Shown: in pieces, positions 16,704-26,106 of the stretch
How the letters are laid out: every line of letters starts with the position of its first letter
How positions within the stretch are numbered: the first letter of the stretch is position 1
Assembly: GCA_010279815.1 (NCBI GenBank)
Contig: QEOQ01000310.1
Span: 431,084-457,189 of the forward strand
Length of the DNA: 26,106 nt
From: Brachionus plicatilis
Lineage: Eukaryota; Rotifera; Eurotatoria; Ploima; Brachionidae
Reading direction: 5' to 3'
Program-made: the position numbers and the translations under genes
Notes under the pieces: generated by a model
What the model was told of the DNA's origin: nothing
What the model saw: only the letters and a program-made list of their open reading frames with translations
Database searches by the model: none

Positions 16704-18687
16704 TAATTTTTAATTAAATGAAAAAAATTGAACAATTAGCTTAATAAAAATGATTTGATTCTTATTTAATTTGATTTGAAAGAAAATCATGAATATGTAA
16801 TTTGATATAAAGACGCTAAATTTCCCCTTACCCGAAACCCTAAACCTTGTCCTCGGACCCTTTGACCGTAGCCCCTATTCTCTAAAACATGCCGCTGTCC
16901 CCGACCCGGACGGACTGTGTCCGCCTTAAATTCAAATGAGCTTTATTTCATTGTTTTTGGCTATATTTTTAATAAAAATTAAAATTGTATGTTTTTAATA
17001 TTTGTGTCTATTCTAATAAATTGGTGATGAAATTTAAAAAAAAAATTTTTTTTATTTTTTGTGTAAATGATTTTAATGGGCCTTTTTTCTTATAAAAAAT
17101 TAGTCTTTTAAAAGTTTTTCCAAACAGAATAAATTTTTTTTTAATTAAAGCCATTTTAATTTAATAGCTTAGATTTTTTAGGAATTATAACAATTCTTGA
17201 TACAAAAAAAAATGAACTTTGTATTCAAAACTTTTTTAGCTTATTATTTAACTTACTTTTGAATAAAATAAATTGAATATTTAAAATTTGCCAAAGAAGA
17301 AGATTATCTAAAAATGTTTATCAAAAGATGACGAATTAATTAGATATTTATTTGAAAAAATAAATAGCAAACTGTAAATTTTCATTTAATTTTTTAATCT
17401 AAAAAATGACTTACATTCAATTAAAATTATGTAATTTTCTTGCAAGATTCCAATTTTTTTTTGCAGATTGAGTTATTAAACACAATTATTGAAATATCTA
17501 AAATAGTAAAAAAACTATTAAATAAATATCTTTTTGTAATCAAAAATTCATCACAAATTTATGTCCAAAAAAAAACTTGATAATTTAATTATAATTTTTG
17601 TTCTTGAAAAATTTTAGCCCTTTTAAATAAAAACAAAACATAAGTCTAATTAAAAGATCAACGTCGAAGAATTTTTAAAAATATTTCCTTTTGACTTTGT
17701 CCAATATTGACGAAAAATAAATAAAGAAAAATTCTAAAAAGCTTTGCCAGCTGATATGGAACGAAATGAGCCTCTTAGAAAAAAAAAATTTGTTGTTAAT
17801 AAATCTAGCTAAAAATCAAACTTCAAATGGTCAATTTGATAGAGGGTTTCTGAAAGATTAATCTAAACTCAAAAAAAACATTACATTTCAAAACTAGCAC
17901 AATTAAATCTCCTATTAGTTCAGCCATTAAAAATATTATTTTTTAAAAATAAAACAATTAAATTCAAGTGTATAAATGTCTTGAATCAAATTAATTGTGA
18001 TGAAAATTTTTTACAAATACATTTTTGAATCACGGCGAATAAAAAAAAAAGGAAAATTACCTATTTTAATTTTAATTAAAAATAAATTTGAATAAAATTT
18101 TTTTATTTCAAAATAATTAAATCATTAAAAGATACGAAAGCCAAAAAAAAAAGAGAAAAAAATTTAAAAGAGAATTGGTATAATTTTCTGTGTTTGAAAT
18201 ACAAAATGTATCCAATTTTGAAATAACATTGAAAAAGTGCGGTGTTTCAGATAATTTTTTTCAGTCTCAAAAAAAAAAATAATTTTAAGTTAATTTTGCA
18301 AGCATGAAACAAAAACTATGGTTCATCAATTACTGGAACAATTCTTGTTTTCAGATTTTTTGAACTATTAGTTCACCTAATCTAAAAATTATTCATCTAA
18401 TTTGATATTTTTTCATATATTTAGAAAAAAGCTAAATGTAATATTAAAAAATAAGATGGATGAAAAAATCATTACATAAAGTCAAACACTTGAAGGGTGA
18501 AAAATTAATTTTAATTTATTTTATTTTGATTATTTATGTCTAAAGGTAAAGATTCAGGCAATGTAAAATTTTAGTACAAAAATTACAGTACAAAAAGTAA
18601 AAACGCTATAATTTATTTTCTAATTGTGCAAAAATGGCTCTTTAAAAAGTACAATATTGTACAAATTTTGTGCAACCGAATTCAAGG
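16704..18687. other. AT-rich spacer with one C-rich patch
   Basis: Apart from the patch at about 16823-16928 there are only A/T runs and no frame with protein-like composition. The patch contains several CCC words (ACCCGAAACCCTAAACC, TGTCCCCGACCC) and an inverted pair CGGAC...GTCCG near 16910-16923. No tRNA or other known RNA could be folded from it by eye. Confidence 0.5.
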
Positions 18688-18777
18688 CTCTGCAAAAACT
18701 CTGCAATTTTCTGTAAAATGCACACCATTAAAAAATATTTGATTAAAAAATGCAATAAATTGCAGAGTATTTGCAGA
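18642..18777 (-). other. Non-LINE read-through tail of the RT frame
   Basis: After KRLYPT the frame continues by chance for 44 codons (LQILCNLLHFLIKYF..., ending CTF) through the TTGCAGAG inverted repeat and beyond. CR1-type proteins would here read FVRPxLEY and continue for over 100 residues. The tail is therefore sequence beyond the LINE break, not part of its protein. Confidence 0.7.
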
Positions 18778-18778
18778 G
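18688..18778. repeat. Small inverted repeat with TTGCAGAG motifs at the LINE 3' break
   Basis: CTCTGCAAAAACTCTGCAAT (from 18688) pairs with ATTGCAGAGTATTTGCAGAG (ending at 18778). Each arm carries the word CTCTGCAA twice, and the loop is about 46 bp. The LINE protein stops resembling RT exactly at the outer edge of this structure. It may be a foldback element inserted into, or captured at, the broken LINE end. Confidence 0.65.
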
Positions 18779-21062
18779 TAGGATATAACCTCTTAAAAAG
18801 ATTTATGTTAAAATATCTAAACGTCTTTCTAATTCTACCTAACACCCAACTCGCCTTATTAACCGCTGCCTCCACCTGTGCCGAACACTTTCCATCGGCC
18901 GTGACCATAATTCCCAAATCCTTCTCCACTTCCGTTGTTTCCAGTTCAAATCTATCACCATCCCACTCAATCCAATACTTGTCCCTAGGATTATTTTTTC
19001 CAAAGTGAATGATTTTACATTTTGGGCCGTTCAAACTCATTGACCATGTCTTACACCATTCCACAGTATTATTAATGTCCAACTGAAGTCCGTTATTTAA
19101 GCCTAATTTATTTACTGCTATCACCTTATTGTCATCCGCATACATCTCACATTCATTTTCTAAACATTCTGGCAAATCGTTAATGTATACTACAAATAAA
19201 AACGGACCCAATACTGACCCTTGTGGCACAGAACTTGTCACCTCCTCCCAATTTGATTCAACATCACCCAGAACAACACATTGCTTCCTTCCTTTTAAGA
19301 AAGCCTCCACCCAACTCAGCATACTACCTCTCACACCATACGCCTTCAGTTTATATATCAGCTTTTTATGTGATACCTTGTCGAACGCTTTTGAAAAATC
19401 TGTGTATAACACATCAACCGTATTTCCACCTAGTATATTCCTTGAAACCATATTTTGACACTCCAATAGGTTGGTCACACACGCCCTCCTTCTGACAAAC
19501 CCATGTTGTTGCCTCGAAATTAAATTATTTTGATAAAAATTTCCCATCAATACATCCCTAACTATGCCCTCCATCACTTTGCAGCACACTGACGTTAAAG
19601 ACACCGGCCTGTAATTCACTGCCTCCAGTTTGCTCCCCTTCTTAAATAACGGTGTAATACTTGCCATCCCCCATTCTTCTGGAACCTCACCCTCACTATA
19701 TGACTTTTTAAATATAATTTCTAATGCCTTAGCCCATTCCTTAGCACAACTTTTAAGTACCATCTGTGATACCTTGTCCCTTCCCATTGCCTTAGCACCA
19801 TCTAGTCTCTCCAGTCTCTTCACTATACCATCCAATCCAAACATTTCTTCAACATCCCCTTCAAATACCATATGTGTCCTCTGATTAAATTCTGGCATCT
19901 CTTTATCGTCATCCACAATGAAAACTGACTTAAATTGCCGGTTCAGGATCGATGCGATTTCCTTCCTATCCGTCACATTCTCACCATTTTCTGATTTAAT
20001 CGACCTAATAGACTCCTTAGTTTGCTGCCTGTTGTTTATGTACGCATACAATAGCTTTGGATTATCCTTAGCTTTACTTATTATTACCAATTCATACGCC
20101 TTAATCGCCTCCTTGACACTTTTTCTGACATTTTTTGTACACACTCTGTATTCATCAAGACTTCCCTTCTTTCCACTTATCGCATACCTGTTCCAAAGAT
20201 TAGCTTTTTTCCGTATCAGTCCCTTTAAATCCCGACTCATCCAAGGCGGTCTTTCATTCCTACCATCCACATCTCTACATTTCCTAAGGTATTTCTCACA
20301 AACCTTCTCGTATTCCCGTAGAAGTATCTCATATTGCTCCTGGACACCCGCACCTGAAAACAAAGTTTCCCAATCCTTTCCTTTTAAATACTCATTCATG
20401 CCTATGTAATCCCCCCTCCTATAATTATATTTATTACTAGTAAACGTTTTATTTTTTTCACCCTTAATATTTCCTGCAGCCAAACCATAACACCAACTAA
20501 TACTGACATGACCACTTTCTGCATCCCCCAGCACTTTACCCTGTTCCAATTCATAAACCCTTTCCCTTCCTTCCGTAATAACCAGATCCAATGTATTCGT
20601 CATATATGTCCTCTCATGATGTTTCTTCTGGAAAGTTTTGAAATATATATTCTGTGTCATGAAGCTTTCATTAAGCGTTCTGATAAATTCATCCGCCGAT
20701 TCTGATTTTTTTGTAATTGTTGGTACTAATGCCTGGTCCCATGTAACTTCATTATAATTAAAATCCCCTGCAATTATCACCCCCTGGAATTTTTTATTAC
20801 TTATTAGGTTACCCGCCTTTTTTATTGACTCATTTATATTTTCATCCTTCCTCTTATGTATCCCCTTATCACATACAACACCTTTATTGTTTCTCAGAAA
20901 TTCCGGTCGGTATATACAACCCAAGAGAATCGACTCTATACCCACATCCACCGCACACCAAACCTGTTCAATACCTGCTGATCCAAATTGTTCAAAGTCC
21001 AAATCTCTAAAAACTAGTGCTCTCGAAGTTTTGCCGTAGATACAGACCCCTCCACCATTTCT
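18778..21062 (-). mobile_element. CR1/Jockey-like LINE, truncated at both ends
   Basis: The open frame runs from about 21062 (RNGGGVCIYGK) through residue 742 counted from codon 21002 (KRLYPT, 18777). A non-LINE tail then continues to a stop at 18642. The APE-type endonuclease is partly kept: IYRPE, AGDFNYNEVTW (about 78-88), NTLDLVIT (136-143) and SGHVSIS (163-169). Its N-terminus with the first catalytic residues is missing. The last motif reads S-G-H where S-D-H is usual, one base change (GGT). The RT is intact: PLFKKGSKLEAVNYRPVSLT (451-470), motif A TDFSKAFD (534-541), motif B SVPQGSVLGP (591-600), motif C YADD (621-624) and the motif D/E region to about 700. The usual C-terminal tail after YPT is gone, and no start codon is recognisable. 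It lies alone, away from host genes, as a recent but defective copy. Confidence 0.9.
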
Positions 21063-21540
21063 AAGAAAAAAATATTTTTACATTACTAGAGTTTCCATTT
21101 AATTGAAAAAGATTTCTAAGTTTTTAGGAATTTAGTATTTAAATTTTTATTTTAGAAAAATTTGATACTCTTCAAACATTAAAGATCAAGAGATTATTAA
21201 ATAAACTTCAACTACTAACACTCTTGATTCGACTTTTTGAATTGAGTCAGAGATATGTTAGAGCAGGGCTGAGTAATTCTGTTACATTGGTTGTCAGACT
21301 GGTGAAAGAATATGGATAGGGTTCCGAATCAAGACATATCGACATTCTCTTAATTCAATTTTTTTTTAATTTATAAATTTTTAATTTTTATCTTTATATT
21401 TAATTTTACTATTTTCTTCTCAGTTTTGATTTGTTTTTAATCTGAAGAAGATTTAGCTCGACACAGCTTAGCAAAGAAATAAATAATCAATTTAATTCAA
21501 TTTTTAATTAGCCACAATTATATAAAATCTCAAGCTATTC
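21063..21540. other. Spacer 5' of the truncated LINE
   Basis: No gene is visible. CTGAAGAAGATTTAGCTCGA (from about 21442), followed by ACACAGCTTAGCAAAG and AAATAAATAA, resembles in order the core halves of the motif at 5124, in a more decayed form. It could be a retroelement 3' end. The AG directly before the LINE coding start (21062-21061) is preceded by a T-run, so it looks like a splice acceptor, probably by chance. Confidence 0.4.
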
Positions 21541-21695
21541 TTTTACGATTAATTCTTTTTTGTTCTACACTTTTACGATTCATTTTTATTTTTTGATTTA
21601 CTTTAACGATTCATTTTTATTTTTTGTTTTACTTTTACGATTCATTTATATTTTTTGCTTCACTTTTACGATTCATTTATATTTTTTTTTAAGAA
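21541..21695. repeat. Minisatellite, 31-bp unit, about 5 copies
   Basis: TTTACGATTCATTT-type words recur with ACGATT at about 21545, 21575, 21606, 21637 and 21668, which is 30-31 bp apart. The unit reads roughly ACTTTTACGATTCATTTWTA followed by a T run. The 76-codon plus frame over it (MFYTFTIHFYF...) is translated repeat, not a gene. Confidence 0.8.
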
Positions 21696-21807
21696 AAAAC
21701 AAGTTAAATAAAAATCAAACAGCTTTTAAAATAGGTAATGAAAATGGTCATTTAAACCTATGCTCTACTTTTTGTTTTTTTAGTTTGTAAATTTTTACAT
21801 AAATAAC

Positions 21808-21922
21808 GTAATTATCCGAATTTAGTTATATGTCACTATACAATCTTTTACATGTTATAACAGCATGTCACTAAAATAGAGTACTCTATTTTAAAGACAT
21901 GTCACTCGATTCGGATGATTAC
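21808..21922. repeat. Small foldback element with a central 22-bp palindrome
   Basis: GTAATTATCCGAAT (21808-21821) and the inverted ATTCGGATGATTAC (21909-21922) match with one difference. TGTCAC words follow inside (near 21831, 21866 and 21900). At 21872-21893 lies a perfect 22-bp palindrome made of TAAAATAGAGT and its complement. It could be a tiny MITE or a nested hairpin. It has no coding content. Confidence 0.65.
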
Positions 21923-22920
21923 TTTATTTTAAAACGAAATATGAAGATTTGTGAAAATTGTGTCGGATCGAAAAACCGTTTCTCAAAAAAATACTGGATT
22001 AAAAAAAAAAAAAGAATATTTATTTTGTTTTGTTTTAGAAAAAAATTCTTAACTTTCATATTTTTTGATTAAGGTAAAGAAATAACTTTTGAGAAAGATC
22101 TTTTTTTTATTTAATTTTAATTTTGTTTATTTTGAATCGATATGACTTAATTCAAAGAGTTCATTTTTGCATTGTTAAGTTTCTGAAATGACTTTTAAAA
22201 AAATTAAATTTTTTTTTGAAATAAATATTTTTAAAAGTATTTTCACTATCATTCAGTTTTTCTTGGTCTAAAAGTATCCCGTGAAATCTTGAAATTTATT
22301 CAAATTAAAGAAAAAAATAAAGATTCTTGTAAAGAAAAAGGCTGATGATCTTTAAAATTAGAAAAAGAAAAATTCAGATTTGTCCAAATTCAGGGAAAAA
22401 AATCCAAAAAAGTCTGACACAACTGATGACTGACATTTTTTTTAAAGACTTAAATATTTTAAGACTTGAATTTCAAAATATTTGCAAGTGACACTACATT
22501 AAGTTACTCAAAAAAGATCTTGAAACTGTTGATCTATAGTGTTCGAATTTTAGAATAAATAACTCAGAAAATTAGAGTAATTTTGATATGAAAAATATCA
22601 ACTTTTCTAAAATATTTTGCAGGATTTTTTATGAACAAAATATTTTATCCGGATTAATTATTATAACCACTTAATTCTAAGTTTTTTAATAAGTGATGAC
22701 AAAATTTTAACGATTTAGTTGAATAAATTTACCAATTACAGAAAAAAATTCTCTTTAGAATATATCCTAGAGACAAATAAATGGATTTAAAATTATTAAT
22801 TTTTAATTTAATCACTTAAATTTCCTGTTTACCCAGTTTAACATTTTAAAGAGATTTTTTGTAAGATTCTTTTTAAAAAATTCTATAATTTGATCTACAG
22901 TACTTTTCAGTAATAAGTTG
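21923..22920. other. AT-rich spacer, nothing recognised
   Basis: Long A/T runs, no protein-like frame, no RNA gene and no bounded repeat are visible on either strand. Confidence 0.55.
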
Positions 22921-23040
22921 GCAGTTGTAACACCCCCTCCAGCAGACCCTGGTCCTCTGGGGCCTTGCTAGATCTCTATATATATATTTTGTTAATGTTT
23001 AGTTTGATGATGATTTTTAATAAAGAAGAAGAGAAGAAAG
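22921..23040 (+). pseudogene. Probable LINE 3' end with GAA-type tail
   Basis: A patch richer in G and C (CAGCAGACCCTGGTCCTCTG, then GGGCCTTGCTAGATC) is followed by TATATATATTTTGTTAATGT and GATGATGATTTTTAATAAAG. It ends in AAGAAGAGAAGAAAG. A poly(A) signal followed by a short-unit tail is the usual 3' terminus of CR1-type and related LINEs. No RT frame remains upstream. I infer the class from the tail only. Confidence 0.4.
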
Positions 23041-23084
23041 CTTTTTTATATTCTCCTCTCCCTCTCTCGTTCAATTTTATTTTA

Positions 23085-23260
23085 ATAGCGCACGCTATTA
23101 AACAGTGTTTATTTATTTATTTATTTATTTATTTATTATTACAGTGTTTAGAGCACTGTTTAATTAGCTCTCGAGCATGCTCTAGAACATTTATTTTATT
23201 CTCATGCGCATGCTCTAGAAATTTTTTTTGTTCTAGCGCATCTCTAGAGCATTTTGTCAG
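23085..23260. repeat. (TTTA)n microsatellite and clustered palindromes
   Basis: About eight TTTA units lie near 23108-23142. Around them are ACAGTGTTTAGAGCACTGT (inverted pair ACAGTG/CACTGT) and three variants of a GCATGCTCTAGA word (near 23176, 23208 and 23237). Each contains the palindromes GCATGC and/or TCTAGA. The 147-codon plus frame over this area (22965-23408) is low-complexity Phe/Leu/Ser/Cys sequence and is not credible. Confidence 0.6.
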
Positions 23261-23994
23261 CTTTTTTCAGAAACGTAAGATTCCGGCAATTCAAATCGTC
23301 CACACCATCTTAGGATTCGATTTTCTACCTCAATTTGTAATCTGCATTGTAAAAATCCATTTTTTTGTTTTTTTGTATCTAGTGCCAAATGAGATATTCA
23401 AATTCTGAAACCAGAGAAAATTCTGAACAAATTGAAAGTTTTATTTTTTCAATTTTTATTTTTAAGCCTAATGAATAAGTTGAAAAAGAGGGTATTTTCT
23501 CAATTTTAATTGAAATCATTGATTTTTTTAGCAAAATGAAAATGATTTTACATTTTTACATTTTCATATTTTTATATTTTCTAATAGTTTTTATGCAATA
23601 TTTTAGAAAATAAAAAAAAGTTCATTATGAAAATCCAAAATAAAAATTTGCTAAACATTGCACAAAAAATATTAAAAAAAAATCAAAATAAAACATTAAG
23701 TTAAAAAATTAGAATTAATCGTTTTGGAGGGTAATAACTGGAAAGTTTAAATTTTATTTTTTTTTTAAACAAAATTACAACTTGGAAAATTTTTTTAGTT
23801 TGCTGAATTCTTTTTGAAAGAAATTGATCAATCAAGATCGAAAATAATACTTTCTTTTAAAAATCAGTTTTTTTTAAGACATTTATTCGTATTCAAGGGA
23901 CAAAAATGCTTTTTTGTAAAATTATCCTTAAAATTGATGATAAAATTTTGTAGAAATTAGTGATTTTTTATTAATCTGTCTTAATCTTTATAAC

Positions 23995-24035
23995 TTTAAT
24001 AGATTATTTAGAACTTGGTACCAGTAAATTAGATC
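23995..24035 (+). repeat. 41-bp direct repeat, copy 1
   Basis: It starts TTTAATAGATTATTTAGAAC and ends TGGTACCAGTAAATTAGATC. The identical 41 bases end the window at 26066-26106. The base before the match differs (C versus T), so the left boundary is real. The right boundary of the second copy is cut by the window. Confidence 0.9.
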
Positions 24036-24652
24036 ACTCCTTTGTTCTAAACTTTGACTTGTTTTGTGTATAACAGACTTCAATGGGTCTATAAGACCAG
24101 AGTTTGTATTCTTAAAACTGAACTCGATTAGAGTTTTAACAATTCTGAGTTGTTAAATGATGTGTTCTTTTTGTTAGAATGCACTTGTGTTTCTCTTGTG
24201 TAGAAAAATACCTCTTTACAACTTGGGCTTCTAAATAATTATTTTTAAAACTTTTGGTTTAGATCTCTTTACTTTTAAGCTTTATTCAAATTCAAGATTG
24301 ATGCCTTGCGGGAAAAAAAACTTATTTTACTCCATTTACTTAATTGATTCTATGTGAGTATTTACGGTTAAGATCCCAATACTTTTTTCCTGTTTTAGCT
24401 ACGGGTTTGTTAGATGAAAAGAGATAATCTAAACAAAGCAAATAAAGTAAAAAAGTATAGATGTAAAAAACAAAAATTAAACTATTATGGTTTTGTGAAT
24501 TTCGATGCAAACCTTCAAGAAATTAAAAAAAACAAAATATTTTTCATTAATTTAAATTAAAAAAATTGAGCATTATAAACTTCATTGATAAAACAACATG
24601 AAACAAAATATGTTTCACTAAATTCAACGAATTAAAAATTAATTTTGATTAT

Positions 24653-25174
24653 CCAATCAACTAAATTTTAAAGGATCTTTAAAGAAATTTTAGAGAATTT
24701 TGTAGTTTTTTTAGAGGTTGTCATACATTTTTCTCTAATATTTCTTTAAAAATTTCTTTCATATTTCTCTAAAAAGTCTTCAAGTTTAGTCTTAAAAAAG
24801 TTAATGAGAGAATATTTTAATATATCAAAAATACAGAATGAGACATTTTAAAAAATTATCTCTTCTCTTAAATATCTCAATATATTCTTAAATAATATAT
24901 TCACTAAAGATTTTTTAAAGAATCTGTATAGAAACTACAAAAAATCTCTGAAAACTTTTTGACTGGTTGAACAGATGTAGCATTCTAAAGAATATAAAGA
25001 GAAAAAGTAAAGATTTTTTTATATACATTAATGTATTTATTTTTATCTCTAGAATGTCTCTATTTTTTCTTCAAAATAGGTCAAATTATAAAGATTTTTC
25101 AAAGAATCTTTAAAAAAACTACAAAAAATCTATATAAAATGTCTGATTGTGTAGCCAGTCAACTAAATTTTAAA
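24653..25174. repeat. Internally repeated segment with direct-repeat ends
   Basis: CCAATCAACTAAATTTTAAA (24653-24672) recurs as CCAGTCAACTAAATTTTAAA (25155-25174). Inside, AAAGATTTTTTAAAGAATCT (24906) recurs at 25090 with one change, and each copy is followed by AAACTACAAAAAATCT. An inverted relative (TTTTGTAGTTTTTTTAGAG) lies at 24698-24716. This could be a diverged non-autonomous element or a complex satellite fragment. Confidence 0.55.
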
Positions 25175-25879
25175 ATACATTTTTCACAAAAATATCTTTA
25201 AAATTTATTTTATTTTTCTCAGAATAGTCTTCAATTTTTTTTTTCAATTCAGATCAGTAAATCGTAAATATTTATTTATTAAGGCCAATAAACATGATTT
25301 TGGGCCTCAAAACTGGAATTTTCAAGTAATAATACTATTAGAACTTTAAAATTCTATAATATGATATTAAAGACGAAAAATATGATCCCCAAATGATATT
25401 ATTATTTTATTTATAATTAAAAGAAAATGAATAATAAGCAATCTAAATAACTAAGTAATAAAATATTTTGATCAAGACACACCAATTCCTTTAAAATTGA
25501 AAACAGATGACATTGTAATAATGGTTAGGTCATACAAAAAACTTCTGATTATAGGTAAATTACTACTATTTGACGTCTAAATGGTACATTAATATTTTTT
25601 TAAATTAAAAAATTTTAAAATAAACAAATGAATAAAAAGTTGAACATTTTCAAGAGAACATAAAAAAAAATTAAGAACATAAAAGAAGAGTTTTTTACTA
25701 GTCACAAGTCTTAAATCAACTTAAAGACCGGACTTGGAATTTAATTTTAATGACTATGGCTGTCAAAATAATTACCTGGGATGGCAAAACGATCATTTAT
25801 CAGTAATTATCACGGTCACATAATTTAGTGTAAAAAAGAAAAAAATTCACTTTTATTAATTGAAATTGTAGAGTAATTA

Positions 25880-25925
25880 GGTTATTATTATTATTAATAT
25901 TATTATTATTATTATTTATTTATTG
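25880..25925. repeat. (ATT)n / (TTTA) microsatellite
   Basis: An almost pure run of TTA/ATT triplets passes into TTTATTTATT. It is a simple repeat with no further content. Confidence 0.85.
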
Positions 25926-26065
25926 ATAAGATCTAAGTCACATTGACAAAACTAAAAAATAAATAAAGAAGTGTTAAAGTTATTCGTATTTGAATTTTAG
26001 AAAATAGAATTGGTAAATAATTTAATTATTGAAATTTACAATACACTAAATGCTTGAAAGAAATT

Positions 26066-26106
26066 TTTAATAGATTATTTAGAACTTGGTACCAGTAAAT
26101 TAGATC
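26066..26106 (+). repeat. 41-bp direct repeat, copy 2 (at the window edge)
   Basis: Identical over all 41 bases to 23995-24035 and ending exactly at the last base of the window, 2071 bp after the first copy. The full length of the shared sequence cannot be known here. Confidence 0.9.

Larger units (their letters stand above)
23261..26065. other. Gene-poor AT-rich DNA with diffuse repeats
   Basis: No host gene or RNA gene is visible. Contents: a block near 23531-23670 that echoes the arm of the intron-4 hairpin (GCAAAATG and TTTTACATTTTTACATTTTC, then TTGCTAAACATTGCAC inverted); the repeat unit at 24653-25174; (ATT)n at about 25880-25925; and the first copy of the 41-bp repeat at 23995. Confidence 0.5.

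Noticed and set aside
19129..20409. Several plus-strand frames of 84-163 codons across the LINE
   Set aside because: They are antisense to the RT/endonuclease frame, which carries all recognisable motifs.
21061..21063. Splice acceptor in front of the LINE coding sequence
   Set aside because: A T-run plus AG is expected often in such sequence; 5' truncation of the LINE explains the boundary more simply.
21220..21345. tRNA-like GGGTTCCGAATC word
   Set aside because: One base too many for a T-loop, and no acceptor, D or anticodon stem could be built around it.
21560..21790. 76-codon frame rich in Phe
   Set aside because: It reads the 31-bp minisatellite.
22965..23408. 147-codon plus frame
   Set aside because: It crosses a LINE-like tail, a TTTA microsatellite and palindromes; the Leu/Phe/Ile-rich start mimics a membrane segment only through T-rich composition.
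1..26106. CRISPR arrays, prokaryotic operons or phage genes
   Set aside because: Spliced genes, short GT-AG introns and LINE/MULE elements make this eukaryotic; no spaced direct repeats of CRISPR type were seen.

Overview
The window looks like nuclear DNA of a small, very AT-rich animal genome. Two conserved metazoan genes are split by GT-AG introns, most of them only about 49-75 bp long. Coding exons are clearly richer in G and C than the A/T-dominated spacers. Both genes use the standard code, and one (AGBL4/CCP6) acts on tubulin of cilia and microtubules, so a ciliated invertebrate fits. A monogonont rotifer of the Brachionus type is my best guess, but that is inference from composition and intron style, not proof.

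Layout. (1) 1-875: intronic DNA of AGBL4 holding an inverted-repeat element (31-631). (2) 876-1850, minus: the first three exons of an AGBL4/CCP6-like tubulin deglutamylase; the rest of the gene lies beyond the left edge. (3) 1851-7344: AT-rich spacer with an exon-like fragment (3443-3652), a TIR element (3991-4298), a degenerate hammerhead-ribozyme-like motif (5124-5164), a LINE C-terminal fossil (5699-5881) and a Mutator-like (MULE) relic with phased terminal motif arrays (6171-6844). (4) 7345-14785, minus: a complete seven-exon glycine dehydrogenase (GLDC) gene of 983 residues. Its introns 3 (3.66 kb) and 4 (0.6 kb) are swollen by repeats, while the other four are 49-60 bp. (5) 14786-18687: AT-rich spacer with a 162-bp MITE flanked by exact 14-bp direct repeats. 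(6) 18688-21062, minus: a non-LTR retrotransposon (CR1/Jockey-like) cut off at both ends but with an open endonuclease-RT frame. (7) 21063-26106: gene-poor DNA with tandem repeats, a small foldback element, a probable LINE 3' tail, palindrome clusters, and a 41-bp sequence near 24.0 kb that recurs exactly at the right edge.

The two host genes are unrelated: GLDC is the mitochondrial P-protein of the glycine cleavage system, and CCP6 trims glutamates from tubulin. The common theme is mobile DNA. At least two elements, and perhaps a third, share one plan: termini beginning GGG, followed by inward arrays of a short motif private to each element. One has a 10-bp and one a 7-8-bp target duplication, as expected for MULEs. 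One encodes a piece resembling the C-terminal part of MULE transposases.
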